A stretch of DNA of 46,635 nt from Singulisphaera sp. GP187 (GCA_945868805.1 CAMBMO010000018.1:1-46635), one strand, 5' to 3'. Shown: positions 25,317-33,383, numbered from the stretch's first letter. The notes: a model not told the origin generated them from the letters alone. Made by a program: numbers and translations.

Positions 25317-26579
25317 CTACTTGGTGGCTGGCTTGGGTGGTGTGGCTGGCTTGGGTGGTGTGGCTGGAGTCGCTGGCGTCGTTGCTGGCGTCGTTGCTGG
25401 CGTCGAGGGTGTGGCGTTCATGTCTTTAATCTTGCTCCCAGGCTTCAATCGCTGAATCCCATCGACCACGATGCGGTCGCCGACATTTGGACCGCTCAGA
25501 AGCGCTGACATCGTTCCGACACTCTTGAGCAGTTTGATCAGCACAGTTTCGACTGTGTTGTCCGGCTTCACCCGCCAGACAAAGAGATCGGTCTCGCGTG
25601 CGAAGAGCGCATCCTTGGGGATGACCATGACATTGGGTTGGACGCCGAACGAGACGGAAACCTGCGAGTACACGCCCGGGCGGAAGATGAGATTCGGATT
25701 CGCGAATTCCACTCGCATCATCAAGGTGCCCGTGGAAGTCGAGACCTGGTTGTTTGCGAAGATGACCTTGCCAGTCGCCTTGATCGCATCATCTCCGTCG
25801 TACGTCACGGTCGCTTCAAGCGCTCCCTTGGCCATCATGGCTGCGTACTTCGGCCACTGCGTCGCGGAGGGGCTGAACTCGACCCAGAGCGGATCGATCT
25901 GCACAAGCGAATTGAGATTCTGGGTGTTGAGGTCTCCGACGACTGCACCCTCGAAGTATTGGCTCGCACCGAGCAAGCCAACGAAGGGACTCGACATCGT
26001 GCAATACGACAGATTGATCGTCGCGGTCGCGACATTGGCTTGCGAAGTGACGACTTGTCCCTCGTCCGATTCGAAGTTGACGACGAGTTGATCGAACGAT
26101 TGCTGGCTGATCGCACTCACCGGAACGAGCGGTGCGTTACGATCCATTTCCTTGCGGGAGTAGTCGCGCTCGGCGATCGCTTGGACGAGCGATCCCTTTG
26201 CGGCGTCGAGCAACGCCTCGAATGGTTTCGGATCGATTCTGTAAATGACCTGATCCGGTTTGGTCGTTGACCCGTCGGCGACTTCCTGCTTCAGCAGGAA
26301 TCCCTGGACGCGGGCGTCGATGCTGATCGAACGAGGCGACACGACGATCCCTGGATAAACATGATCAAGCGGGATGTTTTGCAAGGTCACGAGCGCAGTC
26401 GTGACAGGCACCCAGTCAGGTCGCACCGGTGGTTCTGGTGGTTTCACACATCCAACCACGCCTGTCATGATCAACGCTGTTGTCATGTTTGTCATGTTGG
26501 TCATGTTTGTCATGTTTGTCATGTTTGTCATGTTGGTCATGGCGAGAAGCGTCCGGGTGGCGAATCGAAATTCGTTCAT
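25317..26579 (-). CDS. RND-associated periplasmic adaptor (AcrA/MexA-like lipoprotein) with Met-Thr-Asn repeat leader
   Basis: The ATG at 26579 overlaps the TolC stop (ATGA) and gives 420 residues. The leader is MNEFRFATRTLLA, followed by six MTN units and then MTTALIMTGVVGC, with Cys in a lipobox-like GVVGC. Adaptor features come next: a flanking lipoyl half (SIDARVQGFLLKQEVADGS), a coiled-coil hairpin, a second half (TMSSPFVGLLGASQYFEGAVVGD) and a barrel (PGVYSQVSVSFGVQPNVMVIPKDA). The C-terminus is a Thr/Pro/Ala-rich tail encoded by tandem repeats at about 25320-25406. It bridges the RND pump and the outer-membrane channel. Confidence 0.92.
   Translation of the reverse strand: MNEFRFATRTLLAMTNMTNMTNMTNMTNMTNMTTALIMTGVVGCVKPPEPPVRPDWVPVTTALVTLQNIPLDHVYPGIVVSPRSISIDARVQGFLLKQEVADGSTTKPDQVIYRIDPKPFEALLDAAKGSLVQAIAERDYSRKEMDRNAPLVPVSAISQQSFDQLVVNFESDEGQVVTSQANVATATINLSYCTMSSPFVGLLGASQYFEGAVVGDLNTQNLNSLVQIDPLWVEFSPSATQWPKYAAMMAKGALEATVTYDGDDAIKATGKVIFANNQVSTSTGTLMMRVEFANPNLIFRPGVYSQVSVSFGVQPNVMVIPKDALFARETDLFVWRVKPDNTVETVLIKLLKSVGTMSALLSGPNVGDRIVVDGIQRLKPGSKIKDMNATPSTPATTPATTPATPATPPKPATPPKPATK
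25320..25406 (-). repeat. Tandem repeats coding a Pro/Thr/Ala tail
   Basis: The 3' end of the MFP gene contains two near-identical 18-base units (CTTGGGTGGTGTGGCTGG on plus) and two 12-base units (GTTGCTGGCGTC). They encode PATPPKPATPPKPATK and TPATTPATTPA. A flexible C-terminal extension like this is unusual for AcrA-type adaptors. Confidence 0.8.
26484..26540 (-). repeat. Six 9-base ATGACMAAC repeats inside a lipoprotein leader
   Basis: On the minus strand the array runs from ATG at 26540 to 26484. Six units of ATGACMAAC (M is A or C) are followed by ATGACAACA. The frame is kept, so the protein reads MTN six times and then MTT. The same 9-mer occurs at 14966 and 45682. Confidence 0.95.
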
Positions 26580-28057
26580 GAGGGGTCCTTCATTCCTGCG
26601 GATCGCTCCGCCGCTTGATTCACTGCGCCATCGTCCCAACCACCGCCAAGGGCACGGTAAAGGCTGACGAGATTGATCGCGACATTTCCCTGACTCGTCG
26701 CAAGAGATCTTTGGACATCGAGCAGGTCGTTCTGCACCATGATCAGCTGATCGAGGTCGGTCGTCCCAGCGCTGTATTGCAACTTCGCGAGGTCGTACGT
26801 GCTCTTCGCACTCTCGACAGCCTTCTGATAGAGCACGACAGATCGACGAGACTGCACGAGCGAGCTGATGGTCGTCTCGACATCCTGCATCGCTTCGAGA
26901 ACTGTCTCTCTGTATCCCGCGAGCGCGACCTGCGCGTTTCCCTTGCTCTGCGCGATCATCGAGTCGACATACCCACCGTGAAATGCAAGCCACGTCATGG
27001 ACGGGCCGAATCCGTAGGCAAGATTGCTGGCATCACCCAATCCTGAAAATTGATTGGAAGCGAGGTAGATGTTTCCCGAGATCGAAAAAACCGGAAGATT
27101 CAATGCTTCATTCGCGCCGATGTTGGCGACTGCAGCAGCGACGAGTCGCTCGCTACTTCGCACATCGGGTCTGCGACGAAGAAGATTGGCTGGAATTCCA
27201 ACTCCCACGGTCTCTGGACCGGTTGGCAGGGGAGCCGATGCGTCGAGCAACAATTTCATCGGTCCTGGAGTGGTCCCGCAGAGTTGCGCAATAGAAAAGA
27301 TCGACGCGGCGAGTTCCCCCTCGAGCTCTGGAACGCTCGCCTCTATAAGGTCAAGATGGGATTGAGCTTGATTTACGTCGAGCTGAGTGTTCGTCCCCGC
27401 CTGAAACTTCGCCTTGGTCAGGTCAAGGATCATCTTGTAATTCGCGACGGCATCGCGCAAAATGGACAACTGCATTTGCAAGGTTCGCACATTCATGTAG
27501 CCAGTGCCGACTTGCGAACGGACGGATATGAGCACGCCGCGAAGGTCCTCGACGGATGACTCCATCGTCGCCTTCGATGACTCGACCAATCGCGCAACGC
27601 GACCCCAGACATCAATCTCCCAGCTCGCCATCGCGGCTCCGCCTGCCCATATGTCGTATGGTTGGACGTCAACGCCCTCGGCGGCGAGGAACGCGACATT
27701 CGTCTTGTTTCGCGAGTATTCGAACCCGGTGTTAATGGTCGGCCAAAATTGACTCTCAGTGACGCCAAGTGAGGCGAGTGAAACGCGGACATTCGCAAGG
27801 GATTTTTCGAGAGTGGCGTTGGACTCCTGGGCCTGCTGAATCAGTTGGTTCAGGATCGGATCGTCGAACCGTTTCCACCACTCCTTGAGATCTGGTTCGG
27901 CCACGGTGATGGGACCCTGCGCCGGCTGGCTCCAGAGTTCCGCAGGCAATTCCTGTGGCGTCTCGTAATTTGGACCGACTTTGCAACTTGTCGCGAGAGC
28001 GAGAGTCGAAAGTCCCAAGAGCGCATGAACCCGAAATGAAAGATGACCTGCGCGCAT
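26576..28057 (-). CDS. TolC/NodT-type outer-membrane efflux channel lipoprotein
   Basis: The ATG at 28057 gives 493 residues; a TTG at 28093 is an alternative. The leader MRAGHLSFRVHALLGL ends in STLALATSC, a lipobox-like site. CKVGPNYETPQELPAELW follows, and the outer-membrane factor fold has LKEWWKRFDDPILNQLIQQA, AGTNTQLDVNQAQSHLD and RRPDVRSSERLVAAAVANIGANEA, all typical of the OprM/NodT family. It is the first gene of the efflux operon; the MFP start overlaps its stop (ATGA). It should form the trimeric channel of the RND system. Confidence 0.93.
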   Translation of the reverse strand: MRAGHLSFRVHALLGLSTLALATSCKVGPNYETPQELPAELWSQPAQGPITVAEPDLKEWWKRFDDPILNQLIQQAQESNATLEKSLANVRVSLASLGVTESQFWPTINTGFEYSRNKTNVAFLAAEGVDVQPYDIWAGGAAMASWEIDVWGRVARLVESSKATMESSVEDLRGVLISVRSQVGTGYMNVRTLQMQLSILRDAVANYKMILDLTKAKFQAGTNTQLDVNQAQSHLDLIEASVPELEGELAASIFSIAQLCGTTPGPMKLLLDASAPLPTGPETVGVGIPANLLRRRPDVRSSERLVAAAVANIGANEALNLPVFSISGNIYLASNQFSGLGDASNLAYGFGPSMTWLAFHGGYVDSMIAQSKGNAQVALAGYRETVLEAMQDVETTISSLVQSRRSVVLYQKAVESAKSTYDLAKLQYSAGTTDLDQLIMVQNDLLDVQRSLATSQGNVAINLVSLYRALGGGWDDGAVNQAAERSAGMKDPS

Positions 28058-28110
28058 TGGGGGGCGAAGTATAGCCCGATAGCCGAGACTCAATCGTCCA
28101 GCGAAATCAG

Positions 28111-28725
28111 TTACGAGATGCCACAGAACTTGGCGATTTGGGAAGACCAGTCCTTGAAACTTTTCTCCAGACTGCCCCAGACACTCATCTTTTCTGCGGA
28201 GAACCGTGAAGTGTTTTGCACTCCAGCAAACTCGTAGAGCAATGCGCCAGTGCCACCATCGACGATTTCAATCGCGACTTGCCCGTATCCGTACCCGCGT
28301 CCCATGATCTGCGATTGCGGAGCGATATTGAGCGCGGTTGCATTGGGATCTGCCTTCGTGATCTGAGCTTTCACGACGAGGGTGTTCGGACCCGCGTTGG
28401 TCGCCGCTGCAAACTTCTTTGTCAATGCGGTCTGCAAGTCCGACTGAAATGTCGCTGCAAGCCCTGGAAGGTCTTCAACACTTCCATAGACACCTGCGTC
28501 ATACGCGTCATCCGCGATTGCCACTGGTGCAACAAAGACGGACGTGTACTTCGACCAGTCGATTGTTGCCGCGGTGTACTGCCACGTTCCATCGCCCTGT
28601 TGCTTCATCAAATCAGGCTGGGAGAGAAAGCCAAGGGGCGGGCTCTTGATTGCGTTCTTCGAACACCCGACGAACAAGATTGTGGCAGAAAGAAGAAACG
28701 TCGCGGTGGTGGTGAACTTCATCAT
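28111..28725 (-). CDS. DUF3313-like lipoprotein
   Basis: The tandem ATG at 28725 gives 204 residues. There is a lipoprotein signal, FTTTATFLLSATILFVGC, with Cys in a lipobox. The mature part reads GFLSQPDLMKQQGDGTWQY, TSVFVAPVAI and LVVKAQITKADPNATALN, the pattern of the DUF3313 family, whose function is unknown. An exported, outer-membrane-attached location is predicted. It is on the same strand as, and 54 bases upstream of, the TolC gene, so it may belong to the efflux operon. The haloperoxidase-like gene lies just upstream of it. Confidence 0.75.
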   Translation of the reverse strand: MMKFTTTATFLLSATILFVGCSKNAIKSPPLGFLSQPDLMKQQGDGTWQYTAATIDWSKYTSVFVAPVAIADDAYDAGVYGSVEDLPGLAATFQSDLQTALTKKFAAATNAGPNTLVVKAQITKADPNATALNIAPQSQIMGRGYGYGQVAIEIVDGGTGALLYEFAGVQNTSRFSAEKMSVWGSLEKSFKDWSSQIAKFCGIS

Positions 28726-28735
28726 CCGAGCATAG

Positions 28736-30787
28736 TCAATTGCAAGAACCCCATGCTCCGAGCAACGCCCCGAGATCGACTCCATCTACGATCCCGTCGC
28801 CGTTGATGTCGCCTACGCCTGCCGATCCCCACGAGGACATCGTCATGCCGAGGTCGACACCATCGACGAATCGATCTTCGTTGAGGTCGGCGGGGCAACT
28901 TGTCAAATTCCACAGTAAGTTTGCGAATGCAAAAGCTGCGGGTCCAGTCTTGTCGCCGATGCCACGCGAGGGGATGTCGTCAAATGGCGGATGGATTCCA
29001 CCCCAGATTCGACTCATCGCGCTCTGATCTGCGGCGTCGTAGTAGGTAGCGAATTGAAGAGTGAGATTCGTGCTCGGTCCATCTTCGAAGACGAGGTATT
29101 GGTTCTGCGTGACGGAAAATGTTCCGAGCCCACCTGGAAAGAACTTGCTACCTGTCAGCAGTTCCAAGATGTGGGCCGCAGAGCGGCTGAATGAACTGTG
29201 TCCCGATGTGTATCCACCGAATGGTGGCGTGACAAATGTCGGTCGCTGATAGGGCCACCATTCTTTGCCAAGAATCCAACCGGCACCCGCCGTGTCGGTC
29301 TGAGGATTTTCGATTGCGTAGGGTCCGCGCCATGCCTTGATTGCGATCGATCCTTCATTGCCCTCGAGATGTTCGTGACGCGCACCTGCCGTGGTCGTGA
29401 GTGCGGTAACGACTTCGATCTGATCGGGGATGAGATGAATTCCCTCTGTGTTGTAACTCAAGCTCGTTGGGTCGGAGCACTGACCCTTACCACACATCCA
29501 ACGAATCGCGGAGATTGGGCGCGATGTGTCGTACCAGCCCTTGGTTCCCCAGACGCTGACCGCGGTGTCGTGCATCGCTCCGCCGAGCGCGAGATATGCC
29601 TTCACGTCGTACTCAAGCACGTCGAGTTCTGGACCCTTGCCACCGATGCGTCGGTGCGAGAGCGGATGGTCGGTCACATAGTTCAAGATCGTGAACCAGT
29701 GTCCTGGTGGAGTTTCTGACGTCGGCCCATCCGACCAGAATTCGGCGAGGACACGCGCGTAATCGCCACGCTTCACAAGCTGTGGTGCGTATGGTTCGCC
29801 GGTCACAGGATTGACTGTGTATCCCGTGCCAGTGTCGCCACCACCGATGAAGTCGTAGTACGACTCGTCATTCCACCCAGTCGGTGGAGTGATGTTCCCC
29901 ATGCTCGCCGGAGAGATGTCCCAGGTCACGCCATCCGTCGGATCGAGTTGCCCTGACCAGACGGCGACCATCTCATGCCCGCGTCGCCAGACCTCATCGC
30001 CACTCCCGCCAATCACTGGTGGTGCACCGGGGTCGTGATAGACGGGCCATGTTCTGTTGTTTCGCGTGTAGTCAGTGCGGTCTTCGATGGTCATCGCGAA
30101 GGGCGCGACATTGCCCCACTCGGCTGAAAGAAATGGTGGGAACCCGCCTGGAACGGGAATTCCGTTTTGATCGACGAAGTACTGAAGTGTCAGTGGCTGA
30201 TAGCGACGAACATCCACAACCGACGGATTGCCGGGAAGTATCACGATGAGCGGTGGATTGATCGGCTGGTAGTACAGGTTCGCGTAATTGCCAACCTGAT
30301 TCGCTCCATCGGCAAGTCCGAACGCAATGACCGCTTGAGCGATTCGATTGCCAATCGATGCCGGTGAGTCGCCCGAGGTGCTGGTGTTGAAAGAGTCGTA
30401 TCCCAACTGCGTCATGAGCGACTGGTACTGTGGGTTCATCGTCGCAAATCCTGGGCTCGCCGCGAAGCGATTCAGCAAGATGCGGTAAGCGGCGAAACTG
30501 ATCGACTCACGGCGTGCGGCGTCAAGGTCGCTCGTCGTGTGGCGTTCGGCAAAGATCCACGGATCTGCTTGTGTGTCGAATGTCGCCCATGCATCCCACA
30601 TCGCGACACTGATATGGCAGAGATTGCGTGCGTGGACCGTGGGGCGGGCGAAGTCGAGTCGGATCGACTGCAACAACATCTCATTCCACTTGCGTGCGAC
30701 CGAGTGATCGGCGGACGCTGGCACCGTGACCACGAATGCGACGACTGCTGCGCAGATTCCTTGGACGATGGATGGAACAACTTTCAT
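28736..30787 (-). CDS. Secreted vanadium-dependent haloperoxidase/PAP2-like protein with dockerin-like tail
   Basis: The ATG at 30787 gives 683 residues; an ATG at 30811 would add eight. The signal peptide is VVPSIVQGICAAVVAFVVTVPASA. The C-terminal half carries the three phosphate/vanadate-binding elements of the PAP2/haloperoxidase family: GWYDTSRPISAIRW (KxxxxxxRP-like), GGYTSGHSSFSRSAAHIL (SGH) and SRIWGGIHPPFDD (R..GGIH). Two dockerin-like Ca loops (DLNEDRFVDGVDL and DINGDGIVDGVDL) then end the protein as WGSCN. It could oxidise halides or act as a phosphatase. It is extracellular. The neighbouring DUF3313 gene is only 10 bases downstream. Confidence 0.85.
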   Translation of the reverse strand: MKVVPSIVQGICAAVVAFVVTVPASADHSVARKWNEMLLQSIRLDFARPTVHARNLCHISVAMWDAWATFDTQADPWIFAERHTTSDLDAARRESISFAAYRILLNRFAASPGFATMNPQYQSLMTQLGYDSFNTSTSGDSPASIGNRIAQAVIAFGLADGANQVGNYANLYYQPINPPLIVILPGNPSVVDVRRYQPLTLQYFVDQNGIPVPGGFPPFLSAEWGNVAPFAMTIEDRTDYTRNNRTWPVYHDPGAPPVIGGSGDEVWRRGHEMVAVWSGQLDPTDGVTWDISPASMGNITPPTGWNDESYYDFIGGGDTGTGYTVNPVTGEPYAPQLVKRGDYARVLAEFWSDGPTSETPPGHWFTILNYVTDHPLSHRRIGGKGPELDVLEYDVKAYLALGGAMHDTAVSVWGTKGWYDTSRPISAIRWMCGKGQCSDPTSLSYNTEGIHLIPDQIEVVTALTTTAGARHEHLEGNEGSIAIKAWRGPYAIENPQTDTAGAGWILGKEWWPYQRPTFVTPPFGGYTSGHSSFSRSAAHILELLTGSKFFPGGLGTFSVTQNQYLVFEDGPSTNLTLQFATYYDAADQSAMSRIWGGIHPPFDDIPSRGIGDKTGPAAFAFANLLWNLTSCPADLNEDRFVDGVDLGMTMSSWGSAGVGDINGDGIVDGVDLGALLGAWGSCN

Positions 30788-30858
30788 CTCGAGAGACCGT
30801 CTTTGCAACATAGCACCGAGCGGGGTGGCATTCCATTCCGCTCGTGCATTATTGGGGG

Positions 30859-30884
30859 TAACTGGCAGTTAGAATCCGTTCTAA
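30859..30884. promoter_or_regulatory. Overlapping inverted repeats at the aguB start
   Basis: TAACT-GGC-AGTTA (30859-30871) is followed by TTAGAA-TCCG-TTCTAA (30869-30884), and the second one ends in the A of the ATG at 30884. The two share the GTTAGAA part, so they could fold alternatively or be an operator overlapping the translation start of the aguBA operon. Confidence 0.35.
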
Positions 30885-31765
30885 TGGGTTCTCGAACGAT
30901 CACACTGGGACTACTTCAGCACGCAAGCCCGATAGGAGCGTCGAAAGCCGAGATGCTCGCTCGAGTGGCCGCGATGGCTCGCGAGGCTGCCGCAAAGGGG
31001 GCGCAGGTCATCGCCACCCAGGAATTGTTCGTCTCGCACTACTTCTGCCAGCAGGAAGACCCGAGTTTGATGGATCTTGCAGAAGCGATTCCGGATGGAC
31101 CGACATGTGCCTTCATGCGATCGCTTGCGAGAGAACTGAATGTTGAGATAACTGCGAGCCTTTACGAGCGGCGCTCGCCTGGCGTCTATCACAACACGAG
31201 TGTCTATATCTCTGCGACGGGCGAGGTCGTCGGTCGTTATAGAAAGATGCACATCCCCGACGACCCTCGGTTCAGCGAGAAGTTCTATTTCACTCCTGGT
31301 GATTTGGATTGGCAAGTCGTCAAGGGAGCGCATGCCAAGTCTGGCATGCTGGTCTGCTGGGATCAGTGGTATCCCGAGGCGGCGCGATTGACGGCACTGC
31401 AGGGAGCAGAAATCCTCTTCTATCCGACGGCGATCGGTTGGTATCACGGCGAAACCGAAACCGACAAGCGTCATCAGCGTGAGGCGTGGATCACGATGCA
31501 CAAAGCGCACGCGATTGCGAATGGTGTTTATGTTGCCGCGATCAATCGCATCGGTGTCGAGAAGGACCTGAAGTTCTGGGGAACGAGCATCGTCTGCGAT
31601 CCAGGCGGTCAAGTGATCGCGGAAGCACCGATCGACGAGCCGGCCGTGTTGATAGTGCCGTGCGATTTGTCGCGCATTGAAGAACAACGGCGTGGATGGC
31701 CCTTTTTTCGCGATCGACGCATCGATGCGTACGCCGGTATGACGCGCAGGATGATCGACGAATGA
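30884..31765 (+). CDS. aguB: N-carbamoylputrescine amidase
   Basis: The chosen ATG at 30884 gives 293 residues; longer open frame upstream is not supported. The nitrilase-fold catalytic triad is present: Glu47 in IATQELFVS, Lys121 in RKMHIPDDPRF, and Cys158 in GMLVCWDQWYPEAARL. The IPDD and W..WYPE pattern is that of AguB, and GWYHGETETDKRH is typical of the family. It converts N-carbamoylputrescine to putrescine, CO2 and ammonia. Its stop overlaps the aguA ATG by 4 bases. Confidence 0.92.
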   Translation: MGSRTITLGLLQHASPIGASKAEMLARVAAMAREAAAKGAQVIATQELFVSHYFCQQEDPSLMDLAEAIPDGPTCAFMRSLARELNVEITASLYERRSPGVYHNTSVYISATGEVVGRYRKMHIPDDPRFSEKFYFTPGDLDWQVVKGAHAKSGMLVCWDQWYPEAARLTALQGAEILFYPTAIGWYHGETETDKRHQREAWITMHKAHAIANGVYVAAINRIGVEKDLKFWGTSIVCDPGGQVIAEAPIDEPAVLIVPCDLSRIEEQRRGWPFFRDRRIDAYAGMTRRMIDE

Positions 31766-32784
31766 AGCAAGACACAGCGCCTGATTCGCTGAAGCTTGAA
31801 GGAAGCGCGGCTGCGCAGGGTTTTCATATGCCAGCAGAGTGGGAGCGACAGGCTTGTGTCTGGGTCGTTCGACCGCACAACGAAGAGACTTGGCCGGGAT
31901 GCTTGAAGGCGGCGAAGTCAGAGTGGGATGCGTGGCGCGCGAAGCTGTCCAAGGTCGTCGAGGTTCGCGAGACTGGTGCGCTTGGCATTCCGACGAATGA
32001 CAGTTGGATTCGAGATTTCGGACCGATCTTCGTCAAGCACGCGACGCGTGGTGTTGCAGCGCACTCGTTTCGATTCAATGGATGGGGTGACAAGTATGAA
32101 GCGCGCACGCTCGACGACGCAGTTCCCACTGCGATTTCAACACGCTGGAGTATCCCGATGTGGCATCACGACTTCGTGCTCGAAGGCGGATCGATCGATG
32201 TGAACGGAACGGGGACTGTGCTGACGACAAGCCAGTGCCTCGCGAGCGAGAACCGAAATCCGCAGGCCGCGCGCACGCATATCGAGTCGACGCTGAAGGA
32301 TGCGCTTGGTGTGACGAATAGCGTGTGGCTTCCAGGTGGCATCAAAGGTGATGACACGGATGGACACATCGATGACATCGCGCGATTTGTCTCGCGCGAC
32401 ACGATCGTGGCGCTCCGTGCGCCGAAGGGGCATCCGGATTTTGAAGTGCTCGAAGAGAATTGGGAAGTGTTGCAGTCGGCGGTCGATGAGAAGGGGGTGC
32501 GATTCAAGATCGTCGGGCTTCCGGTGCCGAATCCGATTGAGTACGACTATCCAGCGGATCGATTTGGCGCGGGTGGTCGGAGCATGGTGCCAGCGAGTCA
32601 CGCGAATTTTCTGTTGAGCAACCAGACAGCATTCGTGCCGATCTTCGATTCAGGTAGCGACGAGCGTGCGCTTGAAGTAATCGCGAGCGTTCTGCCGGGA
32701 TGGAAGATCGAAGCTGTGATGGCGCGAAATCTCGTCGTCGGTCTCGGCAGTCTGCACTGCTTGAGTTGTCAGCAGCCGGGGTGA
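31762..32784 (+). CDS. aguA: Agmatine deiminase
   Basis: The ATG at 31762 overlaps the aguB stop and yields 340 residues. Guanidine-modifying (PAD) family motifs are present: NDSWIRDFGPIF near residue 75, VLEGGSIDVNGTGTVL, DDTDGHIDDIARF, and the catalytic Cys near 333 in GLGSLHCLSCQQPG. It hydrolyses agmatine to N-carbamoylputrescine and ammonia, feeding AguB. The pair is an arginine-decarboxylase route to putrescine; no speA gene is nearby. The length matches the family. Confidence 0.92.
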   Translation: MKQDTAPDSLKLEGSAAAQGFHMPAEWERQACVWVVRPHNEETWPGCLKAAKSEWDAWRAKLSKVVEVRETGALGIPTNDSWIRDFGPIFVKHATRGVAAHSFRFNGWGDKYEARTLDDAVPTAISTRWSIPMWHHDFVLEGGSIDVNGTGTVLTTSQCLASENRNPQAARTHIESTLKDALGVTNSVWLPGGIKGDDTDGHIDDIARFVSRDTIVALRAPKGHPDFEVLEENWEVLQSAVDEKGVRFKIVGLPVPNPIEYDYPADRFGAGGRSMVPASHANFLLSNQTAFVPIFDSGSDERALEVIASVLPGWKIEAVMARNLVVGLGSLHCLSCQQPG

Positions 32785-32789
32785 GTGGG

Positions 32790-33184
32790 GCGCGTCCCGC
32801 TGTGTTCACCAGTCAAGGCGCTGGCGTACAGCCGTCCATTCGCGATGTCACGCACTCGTGCAAACCGACTTTCGTTGAATGGGGTTCTCTTGGGAATCAT
32901 GAAGTCAACCTTCAAAGCGCTTGGCACATGAATGACATTGAATTGTCAAACTCGCCGATGGCGCTGCGCATCGCATCCTCGCTGAGGTAGAAGTGGGGTT
33001 GGGGGAATGCCATCATCAATTCGGTGCGATTTGCAGCTTCAATATCGGCAACAATGTCAACGCCGAGTGTTGCCCGGTACTCGCCGTACACCATTGCCCC
33101 CATTGAGGCTGTGACAAAGTGTCTGATTCCAAGCCGAGTGAGCACAGCGCTTGCGAAGTTCAGTATGTCGCACGGCTCGCCAAG
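32790..33184 (-). pseudogene. Frameshifted nucleotidyltransferase-like (DUF6036-type) gene
   Basis: One frame (minus strand) reads FASAVLTRLGIRHFVTASMG, AMVYGEYRATLGVDIVADIE and FPQPHFYLSEDAM. It then jumps to another frame that continues QFNVIHVPSALKVDFMIPKR and TPFNESRFARVR. Together these match the N-terminal two thirds of stand-alone nucleotidyltransferases found as two-gene modules with a small helical protein. A frameshift lies near 32940, and the usual C-terminal part is missing. No clear start codon exists; the likely region follows the small partner gene at 33201. Confidence 0.6.
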
Positions 33185-33200
33185 GGAATCGTTTTCGATT

Positions 33201-33383
33201 TCATCGATGACTCATCCTGCGGACTACTTCTTCGCTGAGGCGAACATGATCCCAGTTCGGGTGCTGGCGCTTCAACATGTATGAGATTGCCTCGCGTGCT
33301 TCGATCACCATGCGATTGGCCATCTCCCACTTCTGCGACGGGGACATGGTTTTCAAAAGCGCAACGGTGGCGGCATCAATCAA
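33201..33383 (-). CDS. Small helical partner protein of a nucleotidyltransferase module
   Basis: The TTG at 33383 yields a 60-residue helical protein starting with an aligned M-IDAATVALL segment. It continues KTMSPSQKWEMANRMV and ISYMLKRQHPNWDHV and ends LSEEVVRRMSHR. Such small proteins precede DUF6036-type nucleotidyltransferase genes, as in the adjacent decayed gene. The module is reminiscent of toxin-antitoxin or minimal nucleotidyltransferase pairs. A longer reading to 33725 contains unstructured upstream residues and is not preferred. It may be unexpressed if the partner is dead. Confidence 0.45.
   Translation of the reverse strand: MIDAATVALLKTMSPSQKWEMANRMVIEAREAISYMLKRQHPNWDHVRLSEEVVRRMSHR

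Noticed and set aside
26484-26540. CRISPR-like short repeat array
   Set aside because: Units are 9 bases with no spacers and lie inside a coding frame; no cas genes are present.
26374-26667. A plus-strand open frame rich in FVM repeats
   Set aside because: It is the mirror image of the MTN-encoding array in the RND adaptor leader, with no independent coding evidence.
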